Shown: positions 10,868-22,171, counted from the first letter of the stretch. The stretch: DNA of 64,000 nt from Populus alba (GCF_005239225.2 NC_133288.1:15506169-15570168), one strand, 5' to 3'. The notes: generated by a model from the letters alone, not told the origin. Numbers and translations: made by a program.

Positions 10868-11993
10868 TGAACAATCATCAATTACTTATATCAAACCTAT
10901 TTAAATAATGATGACAACATGTATTAATTAACTACGTTAACTAAATAAATTTGCAAAAATATTGGTTTAGCTCAATCATATTCAATCTATTTTAATAGTT
11001 CTCTTAATTCATCATCAATTATATATATCTACATAAATTCAAATTTCTACGCATTTATCAAAAATTATAAATCAAGAATAAAATTGATAAAATATTAAAC
11101 AAACCCGTTAAATGAGTCATTATTTATTTCATCACAAAACACCGAAGTAAAAAATTCAATATAAGTTTCATCAATTTACAAACAAATACAATTTTAAAAA
11201 AAATCTAAAACAAACTATAACATGTAAAAAATATAAATCCATACAACAAAATTGTATGAGAAAAAAAAAATTACAAAAATAAGTAAACACCCAAAACAAT
11301 ACATATACTACAAAATATACAAAAAAATAAGATTTAAAAAATTGTGTTCAAATAAAAAATTGATAGATTTGCTTACTTAAGATGGAGAATCCTCAATAAA
11401 ATTTAAATCAGAACATGAATGCTAACAAATCAAGTGTTGTGGTGGCCGAATTTTTATGAAAGGTTAAATTGTGTTGAGATTGAGGGAGGGAGAAAGTGGT
11501 TGTTTGTTGCAATATATATATATATAAGGAAGAAGGAGAAATAGGGGAGGGGGAGAGGATGGTCAATCACTATGTCATAAATTAAATATTATCAATGGAT
11601 TTACCAATAGAATTATTCTGTCAGGCATTCTATCAATCATTTTATCAGTAAAAAGTGTCACATCGCCATATGATTTGCCCTTTTGAATCTCACTGCAATA
11701 CCGTTTATAATTTCATTGGTATGTACCGATGAATTATTTTCATCGGTATATTTACAAACAAAATTTACCGTCAATAAAGATGATAAAAGTTACACTTCAT
11801 CATATTTTTCTGTCTTTTTTATTCTTTCTTTTCCCACTGCAATTCTCTCTCTATATATATTGATAAAATGTTTTCGTCGGTGTTTATCAATGGATATAGC
11901 ATTGAAAAGTTTATCAGTAAAATTCAACGTAATCTATCTATTAATAAAATTTCGTTAATGTTTCCGTTTGTATTTATAAAATTTTTAGTAGTG

Positions 11994-13735
11994 ATGAGTC
12001 CATTTACCTCAAGTATGGGCAATAAATATTTGTTTTTATAAAGACAAGGCTAGTGGTTTTATTATTTTGAAAAATTAGGTATGTCAACCCGATAAGCCTT
12101 TTAATTTTGGCCAAGTCCTAATGGATTTAATAATGATTATTAAGTCCAAATATACATAAAAAAAATATACTTGAAAATATGCTAACACCAAAATACTTAT
12201 TTTTATAAAGATACTAGCATAAAAAAAACGCAAATTAAGTTCACTATTTTTTCTTTTAAAAAAAAAACCTAATGATAAAAAAAATGCTAAGACAAACATT
12301 TTAGTTTTATTTTTTTCTTAATAATGTAAAACATGCAAGTTGTTTTTTTTTTTTTAATGCTTGGCCATATAAAATCAAGTTTAAAAGAACTTGACGTGGT
12401 AAAGCAGATGTGAAACTCATGTTGTAAATTAGTGTCATGCCCCCACACCATATACCTCACCATGTTATCTCCTCAAATTGCAGGAGGTCACCTTTTTTTT
12501 TTTTTTCCTCAAAGCCCATGCACACGTTTTTATCTCAAATATAAACATAATGCATCAGTATACTTGACAGTATTGCATCAGTTTTCACAACACCAAAAGA
12601 AATAATAAGACCATTTATCTTTACTCGTGTCAGTCAAGAAACCATGGGTTCAAACACAAAGCCAAAAACCTGACCTCCTTGTCTAAAGCTCACTCACATA
12701 GACAAACCTAAAAGAGTCCTAGCTAGGAACCTAAAAGAGTCCTAGGAACCATGGGTAAGGACTTGAACACAGGCAGACCTAAGAGGAAGCCATCCTACCC
12801 ACATGTTTTAACTTGCCAATCACAACACATAAAAACAACCACCCTCGCTTTTCTAGCAAACATATAACGCAAAACAAAAACCTTGCTGGCTTGGCTGCGA
12901 AAACATGAGGTAACCTTTTAATCAAGGCACAAATGTGTAAAACAAAGAAATAAGAGAAGGCAAAGAGAATCAAAGTATTCTTAACATATATCATGTCTAG
13001 AGACGGCAGAGTAAGACAATAAAGTGTAGTTATGAAGGGAAGGATACAAGAATTATACATGCAGTGGTAATTAATGATAACCTATTGGCTACACAATGGC
13101 GAACACTGCTTCCTTTATTAGGTCTGCAAAAGAATCCCAGAGCCTTTTTTTTTCCTTGTGCAAGTTGATAGCTTTGCGGATTTGAGAATCTCCCTTGCTG
13201 TTGTTGTATTTTCTCTTTGAAACTTTGTTGGCCAAGTCACTTCATTTTAAGTTGAAAACGAGGGGTTGAGGGTGCAGCTGATTTTGGTTTTTTATTTGAC
13301 AGTTGTATTTTTTATTTTTTTATTCATGAGAGAACACTGTGACTGAGGTGTGGAGCAAGACAGGAATGAATGGTCAAGTATTTTGTCTAGGATTTTTGGA
13401 ACTCAAAGGTAGTCATTTTCAGGAGGTTAACGCATGGTGGTTACTAATAAAACTTGAAACTCCAGGTCCTCCCCCCAACAGTGACATCCTTTCGGTTTTT
13501 AGGGCAAACATGGGATCTTGTTGATCTCTTTTAAGAGAGAATGAGATTCTCTCAACATCTTGATCTTGTTCGGCATTTGGTGAAAATGGGACACCAACAG
13601 TCCTGCCAATGTTGGAGCATACTTGGTGGGAGGATTAGGTTGAATCTAAGTTGTTTTATTGGCTTCTCCAGCAACTTTCTCTGATTCAAAAGGAAGAAGA
13701 AAATAAATAGTGGTTCCAGGTCCTTAGTTTAACAG
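11994..13735. other. Intergenic DNA, no recognised gene
   Basis: Open frames at 12084-12299, 12779-13060 and 13339-13524 show no domain. The segment 12700-13700 is less AT-rich and could include a non-coding transcript or a gene remnant. A duplicated phrase (cctaaaagagtcctag) occurs at about 12708 and 12731. Confidence 0.4.
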
Positions 13736-14178
13736 AATGCTCCCATTACTTATCGAAACCCAATTTCACCATTCTTATAATTTCACCTCTAATTAAGTCA
13801 ATTAAACCCATATAATCTCAATTCCTATTCATTTTGATCACTGAATTCTTATTAATTTTAACTAGAATCGACTTTTAAACTTTGATATTTATTCAATTAA
13901 ATCTTTGATTGTACTAATCAAACCAATCCAAAGTTCAATTACATCCCTAGACTTATTGAATTTTGATAGAGCTTAAATGGTTTAAACAAGGGCTAAAATG
14001 AAAGAAAAATAAAGTTTATTTGATACATTTATTTTGGAAGAGCTCAGATGAGGAACCACATCCCGGTTCCTCATCTAATACATGTTCTATGTATTATAAC
14101 AAGGAAATCACATGATTGAATCATTTATTTGCATTTTCCAAATGCTCCCATTACTTAATGAAACCCAATTTCACCATT
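13736..14178. repeat. 38-bp direct repeats flanking about 367 bp with a strong hairpin
   Basis: The copies at 13736-13773 and 14141-14178 share 36 of 38 bases (aatgctcccattactta..gaaacccaatttcaccatt). The enclosed DNA, read on the minus strand, resembles the low-complexity 'aattgagga, aaatgaatagg' style of the gypsy LTR at 55.1-57.2 kb. It carries a perfect 12-bp stem (agatgaggaacc, 14046-14057) with a 7-nt loop and its complement at 14065-14076. It may be an LTR fragment or a duplication created by repair. Confidence 0.55.
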
Positions 14179-15045
14179 TACATAAGGTACATCCTTGCAT
14201 TCACATCATAATACACAATAAATGTATCAAACACATCAAGTAGCATCTTTATTTCAAGGTTTTAAAAGATTTCCTTACCATAAAAAAAACACCTTTACAC
14301 ATTAAGATCTTATCCCAATATTGCCATATAACATTACTAATCAGCATAAAAATCATTTAGTATGACGAACTATTGCTTTCCCTTTCCCTTAACATGCTTT
14401 TTTTTTTTTTAATCGAAACTTTAACAATTTGTTTTATGAGTTCCTTCCCAAACTTGTGCATAATAGTCGGTCCTATACATAACTACTTTCAATAGACTAG
14501 TACTGTGGATTAAATTTGAATTTAGTTCGTCATGTACACATTTGTATGGATGTATCATATTTTGTGTAATTAAACTTAACGATATTATTATTAATGGAAT
14601 TAGAACATGTGTAATGTAAATAAATAACTAAATGAAGTTAGAGCACGATCGAAGCATATCCATGATTGTCTCTTATTTAAGTCAGAATTTATTTTTATTA
14701 TTTCTATAATTATTCTCAATTTATAATTTTTAAGCACCAAATACTTTTACAATTTTTATGTGAAGTATTGTAAGAAACGGATTTGGAGAATTGATTTTGT
14801 TACCGGAGAATGGATGTTAATTAATCTTGTGTGGAACATTGTGATAATGGTCCAAGATGGTGAACATGATTGTGATATTTAAATTGTTATGTTATGACAT
14901 CATTGATAGCTTGATATGGTTTAATTATAAAGGAAACTCAACTGAAATTTCAGCATATTCATTAATAATGAATTCATATGACACATTGAATGAATACGTT
15001 ACTAAATATACATAGGTGTATGTAGTTATATGTACACACACAAAG

Positions 15046-15078
<33 letters not shown>

Positions 15079-15150
15079 ATTAATTAATTAATTAATTTTG
15101 TAACTATTATGAAGGAAATCGTACAATTTGTATTTAAAAATTTAAAGATG
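14179..15150. other. AT-rich intergenic DNA with TA and TTAA microsatellites
   Basis: No gene is visible. A (TA)n run at about 15053-15078 passes into repeated TTAA units up to about 15096. Confidence 0.5.
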
Positions 15151-16270
15151 TTATAATATGAGTCTTGGTGAGACCTAACTTTTTTTTTTTTTTTTTTTTT
15201 GTGTTTTTGATTTCCCCTTTAATAATTTTTGTTTAAGCCTTTTTTAGTGGATAAGTCAACAAGCCTTCTAGTTTTAAAGACTGACATAGACATAAGACAT
15301 AATTAATTTTATTTCTAAAATAAATTTAAAAATGCATCGATGAGTTTTAATAAAGTTGGTGATGTTCCAATTAAAATTGTTTTCAATGGTTACGGCAACG
15401 AGTGTTTGATGAATTTTTATCAAGTTATTATATAAATCTCCTAGTTTTAGGAATTAACAGGGACCTAATATGATTATTATTATTTTTTTTACCTTAAAAC
15501 AAGTTTAAAAATGCATCAACAAGTTTTCATCAAGTATTTCTCAAATCAAGGATGTTTTGGTTATACTTGGTTTTAATGGCTAGGTCGACATGTGTCGTAA
15601 CTCAACTTTTTACCCTTATTTTTTTTTTTAAGAGTAGAATTCTAAAAATTATTTCTTTTCAATATAAGTCAATTTAAATCATTTAATTATTTTTTTTGTT
15701 TTATTTATTTAATTTTAAGTGTAAAATTAAGCTAGAAATAATAAATAATAATAAAATAAATGAAAATGATAATGATAATTAGATTAAAAATAGAAGAAAA
15801 AAATAAATTTGATGATAAAATTAGACAAATAATTAAATTTAACAAGCCCTGGAGTAAGTGTAAGAAGAAAAGAATTTATAAATAACTTTGGGTGTAATTG
15901 AAGACTCAATCGAAAAATACTTATTGAAAAAAGGATTAAATTGGCTTTAACTAAAAGAAATGAAGAACCAAGGACTAAATTTGAGAAGAAACCCAAATTA
16001 AAGGTTTAATTTAATAAGGTATGAAATTGAAGAGAAAATTAAATTGGCTTTAACTAAAAGAAATGAAGAACTAAGGACTAAATTTCAGAAGAAAGCCAAA
16101 TTGAAAGTTTAATTCAATAAGGAATGAAATTGAAGAGAAAAAGTGAGATTAGGGAAAAATTGATCAACATTGTATAATGTTTTAAATCAATTACTAAATT
16201 GAAAAAGAGGAGAAATTTAGGGATTTAAGTAACTTATTTAGAGATTGGATTAAAAATATCAAAGTGTTGT
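15151..16270. repeat. Probable decayed LTR with internal duplications
   Basis: Two related blocks at about 15315-15420 and 15480-15590 share aatttaaaaatgcatc.a.gagtttt and gtttt.atgg. Further on is a clean tandem duplication of 103 bp (15935-16037 and 16038-16140) built from 'ggactaaattt, gaaattgaagag' phrases. The same phrase style fills the gypsy-type LTR at 55.1-57.2 kb. No termini were found, so the identity is inferred from composition. Confidence 0.45.
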
Positions 16271-17880
16271 AAACCCATTAAGAATATATTTATTAAATAT
16301 AAAGTTTGAATGCTTTCATGCTTCTACCAAAACAATAATGGTCAAATCTCATTATCCTTTATAAAAAAAACATTTGCCTCTCCTCTTATAAAAACTATAC
16401 AAGGTTCGAAGTGATCAAATAGAATAATATCTTTTACTATCATCTCTTAAAGTCCATGCGCGCCACTTATATTCTCAAGATTTTTCCTACATAAAGCATG
16501 TGAAAGAATCAGGCCAGCCAATAGGAAAACTAGGATAATGAAGGCCACTAGGGTAACCAGTGCATTAGTATTATTAACACTACTTTTAGTTATATGTTAT
16601 CACAATAACATAATAAATTTTACACACGCACAAACACACACATACACACAAAAAGTAAAGGTACACTAATAAATTAATCAAAACAAATCACACACATTCT
16701 TATATATAAGTAAATACATTATTAAATTTGGAAAAAATAGATTGCTTTCGGTGGGATTATAACCAAGCACTTTAATTAAGGAGAAATACATACATACATA
16801 CATATATGTATTAAACATAAGGTATCAAGAATAGCAATTGTGGTGCAATAATAAAAATCTTCTAATTATAATTCATCTAAGTTCGATTCTCAAAAACTGC
16901 ATAATCACTTATTTATTTATATGCAAAAGCACAAAATATATGCATATGTGCACACAAATTGAAATCAAAAGCACAAAATAAGTTTGGATTGTAAACCTTG
17001 GTTTCAATATTATTTAGGGAATTGTAAATTCAAATACATCATACTCATGCACAAATTAAAAAAAAAATGATTAAATTATTTTAATATTGTTTTTCTTCTA
17101 TAATGATCTGGTTTATACAAAACATAAAAAGATTATATAAATCAATATAGATAAAAAAAAATCAACTTATGAGTTGGTTGACAAATTAACAACTTCAAAA
17201 TTTAGATTGAGATAAAGATTAATTCTCATGTCTTATCATGTTCTTTGATACTTATAATGTAATTGTAATATTGTTTCTCAAATTTACTCAATATTATATT
17301 CTCAATAGCACAAATTAACAAGGATAAACTACAAACTAATTTTATAAATGTTTATCTCTGTAAGAAGGAACACAAAACATTTGATAGAAGAAAAAAAAAG
17401 TAAAAGAGAAGAGTTTTAGAAAGATAAGAGTTATTATGAATATTTTTTAAATCTTTTTGGAAAGCTCTTTTTATATAAATAATTCTAATAGTTAATTTTA
17501 ATATTTTTTTATTTAAAAACAAACTATTTTATTTAATTGAAAGTTTTAAAAAACACAATTTTATTTGAAGTTAATAGACTTTTAACAAATATAATTTTCC
17601 TTTCACCATAATAAAAGATTATTGGTAATATTATGATGGAGAAATAACAAGAGATCATGATTATTTAAAATAATATTTTCCATCATAGCAGTATTTTTAT
17701 ATACAATGACATGAGTATTTTGTTTTTCTTAGATGGCATAAATTGCTCTTTTTAGGATTTGGTTTTTTAATCAACAATAATAATTTCCCACATTAACTTG
17801 ATATATTTAAAAAATAATAATTTTTTTTTTAATGTCAATCAAATAAAAAATAAATCTTCTTTATCTTTTCAAAATTTATT
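16271..17880. other. AT-rich intergenic DNA, nothing recognised
   Basis: Short CA-rich (about 16625-16650) and CATA (about 16790-16805) microsatellites occur. A phrase resembling a tRNA B box (agttcgattctc, about 16880) has no matching A box, so no RNA gene is called. Confidence 0.45.
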
Positions 17881-17893
17881 GCCTTTCATTGAT

Positions 17894-18006
17894 TTGACGT
17901 CTCAAATCATTCTCCACAAACTGTTGCCAAGAATAGAATTGACCCAGTAAACGGTCTCTAATCATGGTCCAGTGTCATCCCAACTAAAAATAATCTCAAC
18001 AGTCAA
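17894..18006 (+). promoter_or_regulatory. Cluster of W-box-type motifs upstream of the NHL gene
   Basis: Three TTGAC cores lie within 250 bp of the start codon: ttgacg at 17894-17899 (overlapping a TGACG bZIP core), ttgacc at 17939-17944, and ttgact on the minus strand at 18001-18006. WRKY factors bind such motifs, and NHL-family genes are commonly defence-responsive. The link to this gene is inference. Confidence 0.4.
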
Positions 18007-18140
18007 AATAAGTGATCCTCCCTATCTCCTAGCCTCCCTTGGACACTTGCCACACAAACCCTTTCCCATGGATAACTTCAATTCCCCAATCCACATGCAC
18101 CACCCTCGGCCTCCTCAACACTGCTGCTCCCCCTCTTCCA

Positions 18141-18914
18141 ATGACGGAGCAGGTCCCAACAGTCCCACATTCTGATGCAATCCCTAAAATTCATGACCCC
18201 GTTGCCACCCCGAACCAACCCTTTTTTGAGCCTGGCACGTACGTGATCCAAATTCCTAGAGATCAAATTTATCGTTTTCCACCACCTGGAAACGCCTCGG
18301 TAGCTCAACGCCAAAGAAATCCCCATCAAAAGAAGCACAAGTCATGTTGTGGTCGCTCTTGCTTCTGGTGTTGTTTTATTGCCATTGCCAGTGGTATTGC
18401 AGTTGCTGTTACCATTGTAGGAATCTCTTTTATTTTACTCAAGCCTAAGGATCCCGAATTTCAAGTTCAACGCTTTGTCGTAAAAAACCCACAACTTTCC
18501 AGGCATAAATACTCATATACAAACTATGACATCAGGCTGAATGTTCATAACTCAAATCGGAGATCAAGCATTTTGTACCAGCAGGGTGGTGCTGTTTCAC
18601 TTTCATTTAGGCAACAAAATGTTGCAACCGGAAAGTTTCCAACTTTCCACCAAGGTCACAAAAATTCAACAGATATTGGAATAGTCCTTAAGGGGACTGG
18701 TGTTGGGTTACCTAAGGATGTACAAAATAGCCTGAGAAATAGAAAATCAAAAGTACCTCATTCATTTTCTCTAAAAATGAATGTCCCAGTGAAAATGAAA
18801 ACAAGTGGTCTCAAAACTGGGTGTGCAGAAATTGTAGTTACATGTGATTTCACGGTGCAATCATTGGCACAAGACACGCACATACTCTCTCAGGAATGTC
18901 AAACCAATCGCTAG
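18141..18914 (+). CDS. NDR1/HIN1-like (NHL) LEA_2-domain membrane protein
   Basis: A 257-residue intronless protein of the NHL family, which are plasma-membrane proteins with roles in defence and stress signalling. Seen in the sequence: a cytosolic N terminus with the subfamily motif GTYVIQIPRDQIYRFPPPGNA (about residues 32-52), a basic Cys-rich stretch (KKHKSCCGRSCFWCC), one membrane span (about 74-100) and an outer LEA_2-type domain (NYDIRLNVHNSN, PTFHQGHKN, SLKMNVPVKMK, IVVTCDFTV). The motif suggests the Arabidopsis At2g27080 / NHL13-like branch. The frame is open upstream to an ATG at 18039, but the start at 18141 (MTEQVP) gives the family-like beginning, so I chose it. The classic NPN-type motif is replaced by NVHNSN, and the C terminus (QECQTNR) is short. 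The gene appears intact. Confidence 0.85.
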   Translation: MTEQVPTVPHSDAIPKIHDPVATPNQPFFEPGTYVIQIPRDQIYRFPPPGNASVAQRQRNPHQKKHKSCCGRSCFWCCFIAIASGIAVAVTIVGISFILLKPKDPEFQVQRFVVKNPQLSRHKYSYTNYDIRLNVHNSNRRSSILYQQGGAVSLSFRQQNVATGKFPTFHQGHKNSTDIGIVLKGTGVGLPKDVQNSLRNRKSKVPHSFSLKMNVPVKMKTSGLKTGCAEIVVTCDFTVQSLAQDTHILSQECQTNR

Positions 18915-19140
18915 TCAAAGCATCGGCAGTGGTCGACCCAGTTTGCAGGGATGGCGGTGGTGGAGGAGGAGATGCTTAGTGTTTTGTGCGAAACTTGTCG
19001 ATGCGAAAGATTTTTTATCTAGGTAATTCATTTTGTTACAAATTTTATTGGATACATGTTTAATGTCTTAGATGGGAAAATTGTTGGCAACGTTTGTTGC
19101 TGATTATTTAGTTTTCCTATCCTAAAAGTGTACCATAAGA

Positions 19141-19146
19141 AATAAA
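19141..19146 (+). terminator. Candidate polyadenylation signal of the NHL gene
   Basis: AATAAA, 227 nt after the NHL stop codon, is the first canonical signal downstream and a plausible 3' UTR length. Confidence 0.4.
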
Positions 19147-19149
19147 AAA

Positions 19150-19886
19150 TGAAATGGAGACATTCTTCCTCTATGTTCCTTGCTCTTCTTCTTGTATGAA
19201 GATCACAACAACAGCTCCTTCTCTACGTATACTAACCTAACAGGCCAACACCAGAAATATCTCAATTGTCAATTGAAAAGGAATAATAATATAGAAATAT
19301 GAATCCACCATCAAGCATGAGCATCTTCTAGTATGTTCTTTTCGAGGCCAGAACAAATAGTTTCATTGAAGAATAAGAACCAGAGAGAAGCATTGGGCTA
19401 AGCTCCAGATGCAGACAAGTAAAGTTCAATTTAATCAAGATGACTGTTTTCATAACAAAAGCCCAATAGCCAGAGTAGCCCACCCTCAAGAGCCTAACAC
19501 TCTAGAAATGGACCCCACCAAGAAACGTCGAGAAGCCTTCCTGAAATGTGACAAATCTCTGACCACCATTTGAATCCATGAGATCGAGATGGTTAAAGAA
19601 GAAAGCGCCGCACCTGCTCTCAAAGCGACCATATAGCCACGACAAAATAGGATCATGCTCTGAAGGAAGGGAGTTAATAAATGAAGCTCAGCATCTACAG
19701 GCATGATTATTCCTTCTGGTCCAACCATAATGGTTATTTCACTGTAGAGCCAATAATATATTCAATCATTACATGGACCCTCGTGTGTACTTCTCTTTTT
19801 TTTTTTCTTTTTTCTAAATTAGCTTAGTGAAAGTAAAAAATTGGCAAAACAGCAAAATTGTAGGAAAATAATTTGATGAAATAACA
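19150..19886. other. Intergenic DNA with an unrecognised 80-codon minus-strand frame
   Basis: The minus-strand frame at 19486-19728 (MVGPEGIIMPVDAELHLL...) sits in DNA that is less AT-rich than its surroundings. It could be a small exon, a gene remnant or chance. I recognise no domain and no splice signals that extend it. Confidence 0.3.
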
Positions 19887-20024
19887 TATTTTTATTTTAT
19901 CATGTTTTAGAAGGATGATATTTACTTAGTGTTATTATTTCTAAATGCAAGAAGATCGTTGTCATGCTTTAGAATAACGAATTTTAGTAAATGTCGCGTT
20001 TCTAAAACGCAGCAAGATAAAAGT
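19887..20024. mobile_element. Small foldback/MITE-like element, copy 1
   Basis: The two halves are inverted repeats of each other. The left side reads atttttattttatcatg, ttttagaa.gatgatatttactta; the right side, reversed, reads acttttatcttgctgcg, ttttagaaacgcgacatttacta. The element is about 138 bp with imperfect arms of about 60 bp. The copy split at 21982-22014 and 27016-27124 confirms it as a repeat family. I could not fix the target duplication and it codes for nothing. Confidence 0.65.
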
Positions 20025-20362
20025 TCAATCATCTGACTTAATTAGTTGACTTAGTAACTAGTTTTTCTCTATTTTTCAATATTAATGATATAGTCAAGCT
20101 TGTGATAATGAGTGATTTTAAATAGTTAGGTGTGAGTCTATCATTACTAAATAAGAAGTTGCCCCAAACAAATTACATGGATGGCCTAATAGATACATTT
20201 AAGAACCAGTGGGACAAGTCTAAGCCAAAAACGAGGTTTGATTGTGTTAGACCATAATAACAGATCAAAAGGACCATTGGATCGTGCTTAAATTTCTATA
20301 GGAGTTTTCAGAGGTTGTTTTTCCTATAGTAGCCACAACTTCACTATGCCAACCGTTAGATT
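20025..20362. other. Intergenic spacer, nothing recognised
   Basis: No open frame of note and no repeat termini were seen before the CACTA element begins at 20363. Confidence 0.45.
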
Positions 20363-21845
20363 CACTACAAGATTTAATAATTTTACCAATGAAATTTTTT
20401 CATCGGCGTAAGACACATATTTCGTCGGTAATTAATTTACCAACGAAATCACTGATAGAAATGCTTCGTCAGTGAATCTTTCATCGATAATTTTTTATTC
20501 GTCTGTAATAATATTTTTACTGATGGAACATACGCGTCGGTAATAATATTTTTTTATTACCAACAGAATTACCAATGGATAATTGAATATATAAAAGTAT
20601 ATATTTTTTATTCATCTGTAATTTCATCATTAATTATTTAAAAAATATTTTTTAAAAAATTTATTTTATAAAATTATAAAATAATTATATTAACATAAAT
20701 CAACACTCTATAATATATATTCAAAATGCTTGGAAAAAAGAATAAGAAAATCAACTCAAACAAATTTGCAACAAATAAATAAAACAAAAAAAAATTAATA
20801 AATTCAAGTAAAAAAATTCATATGAAAAAAATGAAGTTGCAATTGCTAAAAATTTAAAAATCCTATAAATAAATCAACTAAAAATTGATCTCATATGAAA
20901 AAAATTTCACAACAACATTTATACAATTATTAAGAACAAAAAAAATAAAAAAAAAAAAAAAACAAATATAGTGAAAAAAAATCATGAAAAAAAAAAGAAA
21001 AAAAAGAAAAATCTTACCTTAATGTAGTTGCAAGTGAAGCTAAGGAGAGAATTTTTTTTTTCGTAAAACATAATAATTAAAAAAAAAAACTAAGAGGATA
21101 AAAAGAAGAAGAAAAAAGAAGACATACCCAATCATGGAGGAAAAAAGAAGGAGACGAGGAGAGAAAAGAAGAGAAAGAAATAGAATTGATGTTTTTTACA
21201 TACAGTGAAGAAGAAGAATAAGAAGTAGAAGAAGAAGAATAATAAGAAATGAGTCTGTCTCTTGTGAAATAAGGGGATTCAGGCTTTTTATTAGTGCACG
21301 TTAGTGATGGATTTACCCATGGATAATTAAATATTAATATTTTTTTTAATTATTTCATCAGTAATTCCATCGGTAATATTTAATTTCAATTTTTAATTTT
21401 GTAAAAAGTTTTCAAAAACTGCCTACAATTACTGATGATTTTTCAATCTGTCGGTGATTCCGTTTGTAATATTTAAATGAAAATTTTAAATTACTTGAAT
21501 TTTTTTAGAAAATCGCCAAATAACACCGACTAATTTTCAATCCGTTAGTGATTTTGTCTGTAAAGAACAACAATTAATAGTGCAATTGGAAAGTGAACAG
21601 TTCTGTAACCCTCTGGAAAATACCGACGGAAAATTCTGTCAGTGATTCCCTTTGTAATTGACATGATGAATAGTGTTTTTCAGTTTACCAACAAATTTAC
21701 TAACGGATTTTACCAACGGAATTTATTCTATTGGTAGTTCTGTTGGTAAGAATGACATGTCATCATTTTTTTTACTTTGTTTTAATTTTTTCCCACTGGA
21801 ATTCCCTCGGTATTTCTGTTTGTATTTATTGATTTTCTGGTAGTG
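20363..21845. mobile_element. Complete non-autonomous CACTA element with 3-bp target duplication
   Basis: The left end is CACTACAAGATTT and the right end TTCTGGTAGTG (reversed, CACTACCAGAA). Each end is flanked by ATT (20360-20362 and 21846-21848), the 3-bp duplication CACTA elements make. About 230 bp on the left and 550 bp on the right are filled with subterminal motifs built around 'accgacgaaatt' and 'catcggtaat'. The 1483-bp body is AT-rich and has no transposase, so it would need proteins from another element. The right end resembles those at 11993 and, reversed, 37368. Confidence 0.88.
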
Positions 21846-21981
21846 ATTTTTAGATATAAAAAATCTCGCCAAGCTCCCTAGTTTTGGTATTTTTGAGAAT
21901 TTTCTTATTATTTTTTAAATCGATCAACCAATTTCACTAACTATTACAAACCGGTCAACCTGTCGAGCTAGATGATAGAAT

Positions 21982-22014
21982 ACTTTTAGCTTATCACGCT
22001 TTAGAAATGTGATA
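21982..22014. mobile_element. Foldback/MITE-like element, copy 2, left part
   Basis: acttttagcttatcacgctt followed by tagaaatgtgata matches the reverse complement of 27016-27124. The copia element at 22015-27015 splits this copy. The final five bases, tgata, are the left target duplication of that insertion. Confidence 0.65.
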
Positions 22015-22171
22015 TTATTATAGAATGTATAGCATGTATATATCTAAATAGAAAATTAATGTAGGATTATTCCATTATTATAATCCCTACAGTTATCGCC
22101 ATGTTCTGCTACATATATATAAATAGGAAGGTTGACTAAGGCACAACCTAAAACATTCTATTATTCTCAAC
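22015..22171 (+). repeat. 5' LTR of the 22-kb copia element
   Basis: Shares with 26827-27015 attatagaatgtata, aattaatgtaggattatt, aatccctacagtta and acattctattattctcaa. It is 157 bp, short for copia. The terminal TG is not preserved. It differs from the other LTR by several substitutions and by microsatellite length, which indicates age. Confidence 0.85.

Larger units (their letters stand above)
9396..11993 (-). mobile_element. Internally deleted CACTA (En/Spm) element, truncated at its 3' side
   Basis: The right end reads ...ttttTAGTAGTG and stops at 11993. Its complement, CACTACTAAAAATTTTATAAATACAAACGG in sense, is close to the right terminus of the intact element at 21845. The last 430 bp (11560-11990) hold the short direct and inverted motifs (ccaatag.att, catcggta, cgtcggtg, atcagtaaa) typical of CACTA subterminal regions. 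Inside are the tnp2 N-terminal fragment at 10130-10867 and, fused close behind it, the first exon region of a second transposon gene at 9396-9612. Compared with the larger copy at 37.4-46 kb, about 4.5 kb between these two parts is missing. The left terminus is lost at the copia junction near 9395. Confidence 0.75.

Noticed and set aside
11683..11958. 91-codon frame as a small membrane protein
   Set aside because: It lies wholly in CACTA subterminal repeats, and the hydrophobicity reflects T-rich DNA.
13339..13524. Small secreted-peptide gene
   Set aside because: No signal peptide, no upstream promoter signs and no recognisable family; kept as unassigned intergenic DNA.
16840..16900. tRNA- or SINE-like B box (agttcgattctc)
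   Set aside because: No A box at proper distance, no cloverleaf and no 3' tail; similar chance matches (gggttcaaac near 12650) occur.
18078..18338. 86-codon minus-strand frame opposite the NHL gene
   Set aside because: A shadow of the NHL coding sequence with no domain.
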